From Setophaga petechia (lineage: Eukaryota; Chordata; Aves; Passeriformes; Parulidae): a stretch of DNA of 64,000 bases. The stretch is from contig JANCRA010000039.1 of NCBI GenBank assembly GCA_024362935.1, positions 4,713,040 to 4,777,039 of the forward strand. The letters are read 5' to 3'. The position numbers and the translations under genes are program-made. Of the stretch, positions 54,101 through 63,466 are shown piece by piece. A model generated the notes under the pieces. That model saw nothing but the letters and a program-made list of their open reading frames with translations, was not told the DNA's origin and ran no database searches. How positions within the stretch are numbered: position 1 is the first letter of the stretch; each line of letters starts with the position of its first letter.

Positions 54101-57100
54101 CTTTGGGAAAGCCTCCTCTCCTGCTGCCTTGCCTGTTCCTGGTGGTTTCTGTGCTGGAGAAACACGGCTGAGGCTCTTGGGGAGGAACACACAAGCCCTG
54201 TGTCCTCTCCATCACCCTCTGTCAGCAGCTGGCTGAGTCCTGCTGGCCTGAGGGGGCTGGGGAGGGAGCTGGGGGTGTCCCAGCAGCACCTCTGCTTTGT
54301 GGAGGGCCTGGCAAAGCATCCCCTGGCTGTGGCAGCAGCCAAAGCCATCCTTGAGTGCATCCCTCTTGGTTGTGCTGGGGGGAGGATGAGGAAGGGGGAG
54401 CTTTGCAGCCCACATGGCTCCAGCACAGGGTGGAATTCTTGCTCTGCTGTGAGGTGTGCACTGGGCTGGCATGCAGGAGCTGGTCCCTGGGCTGAGCCCA
54501 GCCAAGGATGCCCTTTCCATCCTTTGGCCACCACACCTGGCCATGTGTCCAGCAGCTGCAGCCCTCAGCACCAGCTGTGCTGCATGAGAGGGGTGATCCA
54601 GCCTTGGCCTTTGTGGGGAAAGCAGGGGCTGAGGAGGTGCAGAGTGGGGGCTTTGGGGCTCTCCATGGTCCCTGGGAATGGCAGACACGGTGTTCTCCAT
54701 CCTTTTTCACTTGCTGTAGGATACAAGGCATTTTTTCCACTTTATAATGGACAGTGATCATTGTTTTCTGACTTCCCTTTTTGAGCTGTTGTACCACTTC
54801 GTGTAGATCAGGATGTTCCAGCAGTTATTAACCAGTTTTTAACAATCCATTCCAGTAAGTGTTGTAGACAAAATGTCCTATAACACATCTAACCTACATT
54901 TTGGCGCAGTAGGAGTAGCTGAAGTCGCGCCCTGCTCTATAGGTGAAGTTACAAATACATGGATTCAAAGCTGTTATCTTTGTGTCACCCACTGTTAAAT
55001 TGTCACAAGGGGGTCTTACACACATACACCCTTATCCTATGGACACTGGGATGGATTCAGGGTCATTGTCAGGAGACATTTCCAAATGACAGACACAGTT
55101 CTGTGTCCAAACACACAACTTAGGGTATCAGAATATTACTTTCACATATAAACCCCTGTTATTCTCTCACCACACAACAATCTGCATCAGTGGTTTGCCA
55201 TGCATGTGTGTGATTGTTAAAAGCCCATGCTCAGTGCTCCAGTGGATCTAATCCCATTCCTACCACCAGGATTTGGTGCTTGGTGCATACAGAAGCACTC
55301 TGTGTTGCTTAGGCAAACACTGTGACCTTACTAGTGGTGGGGACATAAGAAAATTTGATTGAAGACCACCAGAATTTAAATGCCCTTTCCAATTTCAATG
55401 AATAAAAGTCCCTTTTCCCGTTCAGTGATTATTCCAGAACTGGAGGAGTGTGACCACAACTGAGCTGGAATACAGCTCAGTGCTGAAGACACTGCTTTGA
55501 GCAATTTCCAGACCATCAGCCAGTTGGTCATTAGCATTTGGATATTTTTGATATTTGAAGCTGATTACTGTGTGTTTCCAAGAGCAGATAAGGAAGACCT
55601 TAAGGGTTGATCTGTAGTGTTCAAATAATTAATGGTTTATCAGTCAGAGTTTCAAGACTGATATTGTTCAACACTCCTATTCCAGTTCCCAATATATCAT
55701 TTAGATGTGTGAGGTAACAGCCTCTGGTTTAGCCAGGAATACCACCCAGTGGAGGAGGTACCTGTAAAAGATGAACGTTTTGGTCTGATAGCAAATACAT
55801 TTGTCTGCATCTCTTTAAGGACTAGGATTAAACAATGGTTGTTGTTATTTGACCAATTTGACCTTGGAATGTTCAGAGTTGATTTTATAGGTTTTGTAGA
55901 AGTTTTTGGAGCAGTTGTGGAGGGTATGCTGGGCACCCTTAAACCTTCTAGAGTATAGTCAGTTTTATATCACAGGGAGTTAAGATCAGTATTGTGTCTT
56001 TAAATTTACAGTCCTTTAGGCTCATGGTGAGACAGACTGGGGGTGTTCCATGTTTTGTGGGGTTTTTTTGGCTGTATCATTCATAAAATCTCTCAGGGCT
56101 TGTACCCAGTCCATGACAGCTCCACTCAATGATTGTAGGGAAGGCAGCTGCATCCTGGCCCTTGAGATCTGTGGTGTTCAGAGTCTGCATCTCCAAGTCC
56201 ATCAAGTCTCTTGGACAATCTCCAAGCTGGTGGCATTTGATAATGATGTTTTTGTCCTCTCTGTAATGGATGAAGGTGCAGGACATGGTACCTCAAAACT
56301 TCTTTTGAAATCTCTGCAGATTTCAATCTGGTGGGAAAGAGCTTTGTGAGGAGGCAAAAGTTCCCATCCCAGGGATTTTAGGGCACGAGGTTTAACTAAA
56401 ACCTATAGATCCATGTCCTTGTGTGGATCCTGCAGAGCAGGAGCTGCAGGGGCTGTCCCCAGGGTTCAGAGCATCCTCTGGCCACAGCCTCTGCCACAGG
56501 CAGGATGGAAAAACAGCTTTGGAAAGAGAAACTGGGGAAAGACATCTGCCAGAAAGGCTGGCACCGAGGTGGGGGGGCTGGGGAGCTGCTGTGGAAAACC
56601 TGAAATCCCCTGAGGGCTCCTGCTTGGTTTAAAGCCAGAGATGCTCTGAGCTGTGAGCAGTGGGCTGGGCCAGCCGGTTGGGTTTCACCAGGATGGATTT
56701 GGGAGCTGGGTTTCACCAGGGTGGATTTGGGTTTCACCAGGATGGATTTGGATGGATTTTGATCTGCCCAGGGCAGCTCTGCCAGCTGCTGGCAGCAGGG
56801 GAGACCCCTCTGCAGCCCAAGGGGTGGGAGGTGGGTGGGCACAGGGCTGACACCCTGCTCCAGGGCCAGACCATGTCCTGCTGCCCCAGCCCTGCTCCTC
56901 AGCAGCCTCTCAAGGGTGCACAGAGCACAGCTGGGTCTCTGCACTGGAGCACTGCAGTGACTTAGGCCATATCAAGCCCTTAATGGGATTTCCGTGTGCA
57001 TGTACGTGTGGTCCTGTTTAATTATCCATTCCCTCCGGGATCTGCAGACTTAACATGCCTCGCTCTCCAGCCTGAGCTCGCCATGAAAAGCCACTCGAAA

Positions 57101-57696
57101 TGGCAGCTGTCACCTCCCATAAATCAGCAGGCAGCAGGATTTTGTTGCTCCCCCTCTGAGAAAGCCTCAGCCCTTGGCCTTGGCATGGCCTCACACAGTC
57201 CTTCCAGCTCAGAGCTGCCCTGGGCTCAGGTTTAACCTCGCTGGAGGGTGCAGCCAAGCTGCCTTAGGGGTGCACCCCCTTCCTAAGGGCACCACGCAGC
57301 CTCTGATGGGTTTGGTGGTGGGACACAAGCCACGGGCCGAGCTCTGCCATCCCCCTGCCCCAGCTGCCTGCAGCCGGAGAGGAGGCATGGGGGGACCCAG
57401 CTGCCCCCGCACCACAAGCATGTCACCCCTCGGTTCCCCTTGGCACCAAACCCGGGGGGCTCCAGCATGGGGACCCTCACCCTGTGCCTGGTGGCAGCTC
57501 CCTGCCCCCTCCCGGACCCGTTCACAGGGGATGAGACCCCCAGGCCCCGCTGCCACCCCCCGTGTGCTGCTCGTGTGCATGTCCCCGTGTCTCCTCCCCG
57601 TGTCCCCGCTGCTCCCGCCTTCACCTTGTGCCTTCTGGTCTCTCCTGCCACGCAGCCGCCGTGCCGGACTCCTGCCCCATTAACATTGAGGAATAG
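33127..57696 (+). CDS. RNF157: RNF157, RING E3 ubiquitin ligase (665 aa, 19 exons)
   Basis: MGRN1-related E3 ligase, known in mammals for neuronal survival and cell-cycle roles. Exons: 33127-33214, 38159-38277, 43380-43468, 44167-44313, 45003-45120, 45215-45281, 45436-45479, 45836-45883, 46159-46230, 47024-47183, 48680-48792, 49505-49743, 49839-49947, 50155-50266, 50683-50888, 51019-51084, 51497-51545, 52989-53099 and 57656-57696. All phases close to exactly 666 codons with stop. MGALTS gives an N-myristoylation motif. Residues 1-264 form the conserved MGRN1/RNF157 N-terminal region. The C3HC4 RING in exon 10 has C277, C280, C292, H294, C298, C301, C312 and C315. The C-terminal half is Ser-rich with an acidic run in exon 15. 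The last exon, ending PDSCPINIEE, fits by phase and a GT/AG intron but differs from the human tail I recall; an alternative is at 58132. Confidence 0.96.
33215..38158 (+). other. RNF157 intron 1
   Basis: No exon inside. It contains an AT-rich island at 33985-34115 (ACTAAATATTATTAATAGG) and a palindrome, TGACATTATTGTCA, at 33494-33507. A 39-bp repeat of nearly three units lies at 36643-36751, and a CATCAATAATTGATG inverted repeat at 36586-36600. The rest is unremarkable GC-rich sequence. Confidence 0.5.
36643..36751. repeat. 39-bp minisatellite
   Basis: Units starting GGGGCTGGGGCAGAGCTGTG at 36643, 36682 and 36721, differing at a few positions, within RNF157 intron 1. Confidence 0.85.
38320..38960. 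repeat. GTGTGACAG/GGGACAGGCTGA minisatellite in RNF157 intron 2
   Basis: Roughly twenty variable units made of GGGACAGGCTGA and GTGTGACAG blocks start about 45 bp after the exon 2 donor. On the minus strand they give a His/Thr/Pro-rich open frame that is a repeat artefact. Confidence 0.95.
39080..39687. mobile_element. Solo LTR, family 2 (ERVL-like), with perfect 5-bp target duplication
   Basis: Starts TGTGAAAA and ends TTTTTCACA, so its termini are inverted. It is bracketed by CTGCT at 39075-39079 and CTGCT at 39688-39692. The 608-bp body is AT-rich. The 5-bp duplication is typical of ERVL-type integration, and I recognise the sequence as an abundant passerine LTR. No internal retroviral sequence is attached. 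It sits in RNF157 intron 2. Confidence 0.9.
39932..39988. repeat. (AAAAT)n microsatellite
   Basis: About ten tandem AAAAT/TAAAA pentamers in RNF157 intron 2. Confidence 0.9.
39989..43379 (+). other. Remainder of RNF157 intron 2
   Basis: No exon recognised between the microsatellite and the acceptor at 43378-43379. The AT-containing stretch at 40725-40795 (with GGTTTAATTACCGATGG) is a possible regulatory element by composition only. Confidence 0.4.
43540..43845. repeat. ~50-bp minisatellite in RNF157 intron 3
   Basis: Six to seven units containing GCTCTCATTC, AGGATGGAG.ATGAGC and CTTCCCCT. The first two units are longer (about 62 bp) and the later ones about 52 bp. Confidence 0.9.
44325..44525. 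repeat. ~22-bp minisatellite in RNF157 intron 4
   Basis: About nine units of GGCCTGTGTCACCCCCCAAACA and GGCCTGTGTCACCCCCCAGCTT variants, starting 12 bp after the exon 4 donor. Confidence 0.92.
45989..46060. other. Near-perfect intronic hairpin (31-bp arms, 10-nt loop)
   Basis: In RNF157 intron 8, the left arm 45989-46019 (beginning TTTGCGTTGATAACC) pairs with the right arm 46030-46060 (ending GGTTATCAATGCAAA). There is one G-U pair and one mismatch across 31 bp. Weaker pairing continues outward to about 45971 and 46072. The size and loop resemble a miRNA precursor or a small inverted duplication. I do not recognise it as a known miRNA. Confidence 0.75.
46509..46797. mobile_element. Solo LTR or short LTR-like element, family 3
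   Basis: 289-bp AT-rich insert starting TGTTACAGG and ending GGGCAACA, flanked by CATGC (46504-46508) and TATGC (46799-46803). These flanks are consistent with a mutated 5-6 bp target duplication. I recognise its body as a common passerine LTR. It sits in RNF157 intron 9. Confidence 0.6.
47203..47960. repeat. 20-bp minisatellite after the RNF157 RING exon
   Basis: Almost forty tandem variants of GGGAATGGGCTGGGATCTCT start 20 bp after the exon 10 donor. Each unit keeps runs of G. All three frames are open over long stretches because the unit lacks stops, which creates false ORFs. Confidence 0.97.
47932..48620 (-). mobile_element. CR1 LINE 3' fragment bracketed by 89-bp direct repeats
   Basis: The plus strand at 48021-48531 reads as the reverse complement of a CR1 tail: CACAGAATCACTGGGTTGGAAGAG first, then the typical downstream blocks. 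The flanks 47932-48020 and 48532-48620 are the same 89-bp sequence with six transitions. This looks like a very long target-site duplication, or a segmental duplication with the CR1 at its junction. Confidence 0.8.
49107..49492. mobile_element. Solo LTR, family 1 copy 3, abutting RNF157 exon 12
   Basis: Same family as 9980-10378 and 15047-15570. The element's last bases (CCTAACCTATGTCCTGGCA) end about 12 bp before the first base of exon 12 (49505). No clear target duplication remains. Confidence 0.8.
50805..50840 (+). repeat. RNF157: Coding GAG/GAA tract (Glu run) in RNF157 exon 15
   Basis: Purine codons encode about ten consecutive Glu residues after SYIAPGT. The human protein, as I recall it, has only three or four Glu there, so this is a length-variable acidic segment. 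Confidence 0.85.
51546..52988 (+). other. RNF157 intron 17
   Basis: No additional exon recognised. The sequence is mixed, with a polypyrimidine stretch around 51845-51910, and ends in CCTTCCAG before exon 18. Confidence 0.5.
53100..54715 (+). other. RNF157 intron 18, first part
   Basis: No splice-consistent coding exon found. Pyrimidine-rich sequence at 53600-53700 generates open frames on the opposite strand that I consider spurious. Confidence 0.45.
54720..56395 (-). mobile_element. Second antisense retroviral env-like relic
   Basis: AT-rich insert in RNF157 intron 18. The block at 55135-55200 aligns by eye with 9769-9840 of the first relic. Minus-strand open segments (56286-56077, 55936-55697 and near 55000-54900) are separated by stops and frameshifts, so nothing is intact. 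The family was not determined, and no paired LTRs were identified. Confidence 0.5.
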
Positions 57697-58131
57697 GTGA
57701 GACCATGAGACCCCAGAGCTGCATCTGCCCCGTGCCCCGTCCCCCGGGGGGTTGGCACTGCGTTGTCACCATTGCTGGTGGCGCCCTCAGTGCCCAGGCC
57801 AGGGGACATCCCTTGCAGCCCCACAGGGCACCTGCATGTGGCCTCTCGCCGGGCATGGGTGGCCCCCTTCATTTGGGTTATTTAAACCCAGTGATGGTTG
57901 TGCTGTTCTTCCCGTTTGGCCCTCAGCATTCCTGAGAAATTGGGGTTTTAGGGACTCCCCAGCCTGGACAGGTAAGTGCAGGCACCCCCAGCCTTCACTG
58001 CAGCCAGAACCCAACGGGGGGCTGGGGAGGAGGGCGTCACTTTGGGAGAATAAATCACACCCCCCGTGGAAAATCGAGCCCAGTGCACCCGTAGGCTTCG
58101 GGAGCCCCTAACCCCCGTTTTCTCCCCCCAG

Positions 58132-58229
58132 GCCCAGAGGCAGCCAACAACAACGTGGGGCTGCAGCAGACCTGGCCCCGCTGCCCCCCCGGCCCCCCGG
58201 AGCAGGCAGCGCCCGCCCTGCCCGTGTGA
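58132..58229 (+). other. RNF157: Alternative RNF157 terminal exon or 3' UTR exon
   Basis: Preceded by a strong polypyrimidine tract and AG at 58130-58131. Joined directly to exon 18 (phase 1) it stays open for 32 codons (PEAANNNVGLQQTW...ALPV) to TGA at 58227-58229. Because TAG GTGAGA at 57694 looks like a donor right after the stop of exon 19, this segment may instead be spliced on as 3' UTR. Confidence 0.4.
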
Positions 58230-60456
58230 GGGCCCAGCCTCGAGGGGCACGGAGCCCCCTGCCCACCCAGAGGGACCCCGGTGTCTGGGCACCCTGGGCA
58301 TCGTCACCGCCACCCCTCGGCTGTACCAGGACAGATTTTCAAAAGAAAAGACGGTAACCTCGACTTTCTGTGGGGGCTGAAAGCCATCTTACTTTGGAGC
58401 CCCCCACTGGCACCTTCCCATTCTCCAGCCCCAATGGGGACGGGCTGGGGTCTCCTCCTGCCCCCCCTCTGGTCACCTTACACCCCCAGGCTCCTCTCCT
58501 CCAAAGTGTGGAGCAGATGGGACAGGGACACCTCACCAAGGGGTTCTGGGATGTGGGTGGGTGGGAACAATGGGAGGACGCTGTTCAGGGCTGTGGGCTC
58601 TAGGATGAGAGCTGGGATTGGCATCCTTGGTGCATGAGCTGCTGACTTTCATGGGGGGGTCACCCCCTCCCCCAGGTTTGCTGCCCCGTGCCCCTGCCCT
58701 GCCATGGGCTGTCCCCATGCCATGGGATGTCCCCATTCATGCACTGGCAGTAACTGCCCCCACAGCTGCCCTTCCCTCTGCTCTCCTCCTGAGCAGCACC
58801 TGGGCTCCTGGGCCTGGCCCCGAGGCATGGAGCAGGTGGCAGGGGTGGGCAGGAGGCCTGGTACCACCCCCAGCCCTGTCACCAGCCCCTGGGGCATTGA
58901 CAATTTATCCTCTGTCTTCCACCGTGCTGTGAGCTCAGGGCTCTGGGCTGCGCCCTCTCTCTGGAACAAGTGCCAAAAGTGTCACCCCATGCCCCCCGTC
59001 CTGCCCTCCCCATAACACGTTGTAGCAACGGGTGGATGAGGGTATGGGGGCTGCCCCCATCTCCATCCCCATCCCTCTGGCCAGCATTGGGCTGGCAGCA
59101 TAAGTGGATTTTGCTCCAAGGGCAGACACACAGGGATAGTAAAGCAGGAGGGACAAAGCCACAGACCTCGGGGCCTGGTGGGGCCACTGGCAGAGGCCAG
59201 GCTCCACTCCAGAGAGCATCAGGGACAGTCAGAAATCATTTGGAGCAGCATCAGACACTGCATTCCAACCCAGCAAGCTCTGGAGCTGTCTGGGGCAGCC
59301 CAGGGTGGGAAGCTGAGCCTCCCTTTTCCCCACCTGGTTTTGTCACATGGCCGTGGCAGCAAAGGCCACCTCCTCCTCCTCTTTGCAGGACACAGCTGCA
59401 TTTCAGAGCCACCTTAGCAGAGATGTTCCTGCACTGACAGCAGGGTCCCTGGAGGGGTGGAAGCAGGTTCCCAGAGCCATCCTCACAGCAGAGCAGGGGC
59501 TGTGCTGATGATGACTGTGGCTCCTTGGGAGGGATGGAGCCCTTTTGGGGGCTGGGGGGTTTCCTCTGCCTTGCTCTGTGTGGGTCCTGCCAGAGGTGGG
59601 TTTGGAGCCAGCCATCCCACTGCTCCCTCCCCTGGGCTGGCAGTGTCTCCTCTAAGCTCAACAGCTCCCAAATTCCTCCCTGGGAACCCAGGGCTGGGTG
59701 TTTGATGGCAGGGGGTGACATCTCCAAAACGCCATCCTGCGGCATGCGAGGTGGGAGCTGCAAACACAGGGAGGGCTGAAGTGGTGGGGACAAGCCCTGT
59801 GCCCCGTTTGGGGACATGCTGGGTGTCCCAGCCCTAAGGAGCCCCAGCAGCACACAGGAGGAGCTTTGGAGGTTCACTGTCATACTGAGCTGAGAAAACC
59901 ACGGCAGCCATCTCTTCCAGCATGGGCAGGGGAGAGAAAACCGGGCTGGTGCTCCAGGGGCACCTTGTCTACCAAAGCCCAACCTTCCTCGTGGTTCCAA
60001 AGGGGACAAGGACAGCTGGCCTGGCACCCTGGCACAGGTTGCAGCTTGTGGCTGTCAGAGAACAAGGAGGACTCAGAAGAGACCGTGAGGGTTTTCTGGC
60101 TCCCCTGAGCGGTGTCCCCAGGGCTGCTGGAGCCAGACGAACGCACGGGGCGGCTGCGGGAGCGATGGAGAGGAGCCGGGAGGATGCTGCGGCCGAGCGG
60201 CGCTGCTGCCGGGCTGTGAGCAGGGAATCCATCCTCTGGGTGGCACAGGAGAGACGGGATTCGGGCACGAGTGACATCAGCGCCGTCCTCGGCCACCCAG
60301 GCGGGATTGGGGCAGGCAGGAGCTGCCAGAGCAGCGCGGGGTGGAGGGTGACAGCCCCTCGTTCCAGTGACCCACGAGTCAGGGATTTAAGGAAGGAAAC
60401 CAGATTGCTGCTTATGATTTTGCTTTGAGCATGTTTTGGATTTTAAGAGTATGTTT

Positions 60457-60462
60457 AATAAA
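60457..60462 (+). terminator. Candidate RNF157 polyadenylation signal
   Basis: AATAAA within TTTAATAAAGGG, followed within about 30 bp by TGTCCACAAAATGTCC and then G/T-rich sequence. It implies a long 3' UTR of about 2.7 kb. Confidence 0.45.
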
Positions 60463-60480
60463 GGGTATCTTATGTCCACA

Positions 60481-61345
60481 AAATGTCCAGAGTGATTTTG
60501 TGGTGGCAGGGTGAGGGCAGTTGGGGTTTGGGGGATTTGGTGAGTAAAAACCCTTTTTGGCTGGGAGCACCCACTCCCCTGTCACCCAGGTACCTCCTCC
60601 AAAACAGCTCATCTGATCCAAATGTCCTAAAACACTTCCCAACCTGCATTCCCAACTATCCTAAATCCTGCCAGGATGGAGAAATGGCCAATGCAAACTA
60701 AACCTCTGCAGGAAGAGTCTGGCCTGAGGTAGAGGCATCTTCCTGCTGTGTGGTGTGTGTGGCCCTGTCACTGCTGGATGGATGAGGACACCCAGAGGGA
60801 ACTTTTCCTGGGGGAGAAGAGGAACAACTAAGAGCTGGGAGCTCATGCAAGAGAATTCCTCCAGTAGTGGGGAAGAAAATGTGTGCTGGGGGCTGAAGGC
60901 TTGAAGGTGAGGAGGACTGTAAGGGGGATTGTAATTTGGGCTTAGTAGAAGGGGTTGATGATGGTGGGGGGAAGCAACTTGGAGCTGAAGTAGAGTCAAA
61001 ATCAGAATCAATCAGATTGAAATAGGCCTCTGAGATAATTGAGTCCAACCCATGGCTGAACAAGATGGGGGGAATGGCTTGCAGATGGTCAGATCCTTCA
61101 AAGAGATCCTTCCCTGGCCTCTGTTAAAGCTCTCAGAACAGCAGTTAGGGGGCAGGGATTTCTTAGAGAAGCCTGTGGCTGTAATTTTTAAAATTAAATG
61201 AAGGCAGACTCCATCCTTTATTTTTGGTGTCTGCCAGCCCTGCTTTGGTTTTGCCCTCACTGCTGTGGGTGCATCAGGGGCAAGAAGGAGGATGAGGGCA
61301 CAGGTAGCAGGAAAAGGGCTGGGGGTGTCCCTGGAGGTGCAGGAC
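60481..61345. other. Intergenic RNF157-FOXJ1, nothing coding
   Basis: Mixed sequence with a possible short, old CR1 remnant around 61030-61060 (GAGATAATTGAGTCCAACCC). No gene recognised. Confidence 0.4.
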
Positions 61346-61349
61346 ACAG

Positions 61350-61620
61350 GTTTGCAGAGAATCACAAACGGTTTGGGTTGGAACAGACATCAAAGATCAT
61401 CCTGCTCCAACCCCCCCACACCACAGGCAAGGACACCTTCCACCATCCCAGGCTGCTCCAAACCCCATCCAACCTGGCCTTGAACTATTCCATCCACAGC
61501 TTCTCTGACCAACCTGTTCCACCACCCTCACAAGAATTTCTCCCTACAATCCAACCTAAACCTATTTTCTTCTGGTTTAAAGCCATTCCCCTTTTTCCAA
61601 TCACCACATGCCCAAAGTCC
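61350..61620 (-). mobile_element. CR1 LINE 3' tail, reverse orientation
   Basis: Reads AGAATCACAAACGGTTTGGG TTGGAACAGACAT..., the reverse complement of a CR1 3' end, then continues through recognisable CR1 blocks (CAACCTGGCCTTGAA, AATTTCTCCCTACAATCCAA) into the tandem array. Confidence 0.8.
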
Positions 61621-62150
61621 CTCTCCAGCCTTGTTACGGCTCCCTTCAGGTGCCAGAAAGCCGTGATAAGGTCACGCTAGACCCTCCCCATCCCTTCAGG
61701 CTCTCTCCAGCCTTCTCAGGTCTCCCTTCAGGTGCCAGAAAGCCGTGATAAGGTCACGCCAGAGCATCCCCATCTCTTCGGGCTGTGCTCGGTGCTCTCC
61801 AGCCTTGTCACGGCTCCCTTCAGAGCAGAAAAGCTGTGATAAGGTCACCCCAGAGTCCCCCCAGAGCCTCCCCATCCCTTCGGGCTCTCTCCAGCCTTTT
61901 CACGGCTTCCTTCAGGTGCCAGAAAGCTGCGATAAGGTCACCCCAGAACCTTCCCATGTCTCCAGGCTGGGGTCGGCCCTCTCCAGCCTCCTCACGGCTC
62001 CCTTCAGGAGCGGAAAAGCCGCGATAAGGTCACGCCAGAGCCTCCCATCTCTCCGGGCTCTCTCCAGCCTTGTCACAGCTCCCTTCAGGTGCCAAAAAGC
62101 CGCGATAAGGGCACCCCAGAGTCCCCCCAGAGCCTCCCCATCTCTCCGGC
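61621..62150. repeat. CR1-derived tandem array, six ~80-93-bp units, next to the FOXJ1 promoter
   Basis: Units begin CTCTCCAGCCTTGTCACGGC near 61621, 61703, 61795, 61886, 61979 and 62059. Each contains CCTTCAGG, AAAGCYG and GATAAGG. The unit matches the next interior block of the reversed CR1, so the array arose by local amplification of LINE sequence. It ends about 40 bp before the first FOXJ1 X-box. Confidence 0.85.
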
Positions 62151-62184
62151 CGGGCTGCGGGGTCCCGCGGCATCCCTGGGTCCC

Positions 62185-62300
62185 GCCCCCGTCCCCATGG
62201 CAACGCGCGGACCAATGGCGTGCCCGGAGGATGTTTACGGGGCGTGGCGTCGCCATGGCAACGCGCGAAGCCTCCCGGAGCCGCTACTTAACCCCGCGCG
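62185..62300 (+). promoter_or_regulatory. FOXJ1: FOXJ1 promoter: two X-boxes, CCAAT box, FOX site
   Basis: X-box 1, GTCCCCATGGCAAC, lies at 62191-62204 and X-box 2, GTCGCCATGGCAAC, at 62249-62262. Both fit the RFX consensus GTNRCC/N-AT-RGNAAC form. Between them are CCAAT (62212-62216) and a forkhead core, TGTTTAC (62232-62238). RFX2/RFX3 control of FOXJ1 and FOXJ1 autoregulation are established in vertebrates; occupancy here is inferred. Confidence 0.8.
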
Positions 62301-62554
62301 GGGCGGCCGCGGCTCACGGCGGCTCGGCGGGCACGGCCCGGCCCGGGCACCCCGCAGCGGCCGGCACGGGCAGCCCCGGCACCCACCGGGCCTCTCTTTC
62401 CCCTTTTCTTTTCTTACTCTCTCCTCTTTTTTTTTTTTTTTTTTTTTTTTATTTTTTTGGTGGTTTTTTCCCCTCTCGTCTCCCGTTTTTCCAGAAGCTT
62501 CTTACTGTGTCGTGAACTTTGCCTGTTGGGGGGCGACACCGACACCGGGACGGG
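62300..62554 (+). other. FOXJ1: FOXJ1 non-coding exon 1 (5' UTR)
   Basis: GC-rich leader with a long T tract (62428-62458), ending in a strong donor, CGGG|GTAAGG, at 62554/62555. It pairs with the acceptor TTGCAG at 63404-63409, giving an 855-bp intron. The transcription start is estimated from promoter position only. Confidence 0.6.
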
Positions 62555-63070
62555 GTAAGGGGACGCGGCGGGGGCGGGAAGGGCAGCGCGGCCGGAGCCG
62601 CCGTTCGGGGCGGTGGGTGTGAGCGGGGGAGCGGCTCTGGGTATGCGCCCTCCCGGCGCTCCCTCCTGGCCCAAACACTCGGGATTTCGAGTTAAAATTC
62701 ACGTCCCCGACACAGAACTCCCCAAAGTCTGAAGCTGCCGGCTCGCTCTGACTCAGGGTGTGCTCGGGGTGGGACCCCACCAGTTCCCCCAACCCACCCC
62801 GAGTTGTTTCTGGGTACCACGGGAAGTGAAAGCAGAATTAGCATCAAACCGAGAGAGGTTGGCTGGGAGGGGGGGAAACTTTAAAGTATTTTGTTCTGGT
62901 GGGGAATGCTGAGAGGTCAGTCCTGAAAGAGACAGGTATCCAGAGATGTGTGTTCCCAAGAAACAACCTCACTCTGTGGGGTGACAGGGCTGGGTTTTGG
63001 TAGTTTGAGGTTTTTTCTGTTGTTTTTTTTTTTTAATTCTTTGTTCAGCCAAGAGCATGATGGGCAGCAG

Positions 63071-63292
63071 GTCAGTGGGTGACACTGAGGTGTAGGAGTT
63101 TGAGGGAATTTCCCCGAGGTTCAAGGGTGCTAAAGTCCCTCAGGGTCAGTGGGTGACACTGAGGTGGAGGAGTTTGAGGGAATTTCCCCGAGGTTCAAGG
63201 GTGCTAAAGGCCCTCAGGGTCAGTGGGTGACACTGAGCTGGAGGAGTTTGAGGGAATTTCCCCGAGGTTTAAGGGTGCTGAAGCCACTCAGG
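63071..63292. repeat. 74-bp tandem triplication in FOXJ1 intron 1
   Basis: Three units starting GTCAGTGGGTGACACTGAGG at 63071, 63145 and 63219, differing at a handful of positions. The sequence is non-coding and lies about 120 bp before the coding exon. Confidence 0.95.
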
Positions 63293-63466
63293 GCAGGCAT
63301 TGCACATCCCCTGCACAGCACACCAGGGGTGGGTCTCACCCGGCAGCTCCAGGAGCACCCAGAGACTGCACCTTGGGGAGCCTCACCCCTGTCCCTGTTG
63401 TTATTGCAGGATCTGCCCCATCCCTTCCTCCCGTTCACGTGCAGCCTGGGAAGCACCGAGGGAGGC

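Larger units (their letters stand above)
57697..60480 (+). other. RNF157 3' UTR / downstream sequence
   Basis: No further gene recognised. AATAAA at 60457-60462, followed by a G/T-rich stretch, is the best candidate 3' end. AATAAA at 58049 is an earlier alternative. A GC-rich block at 60120-60300 produces spurious open frames. Confidence 0.45.
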
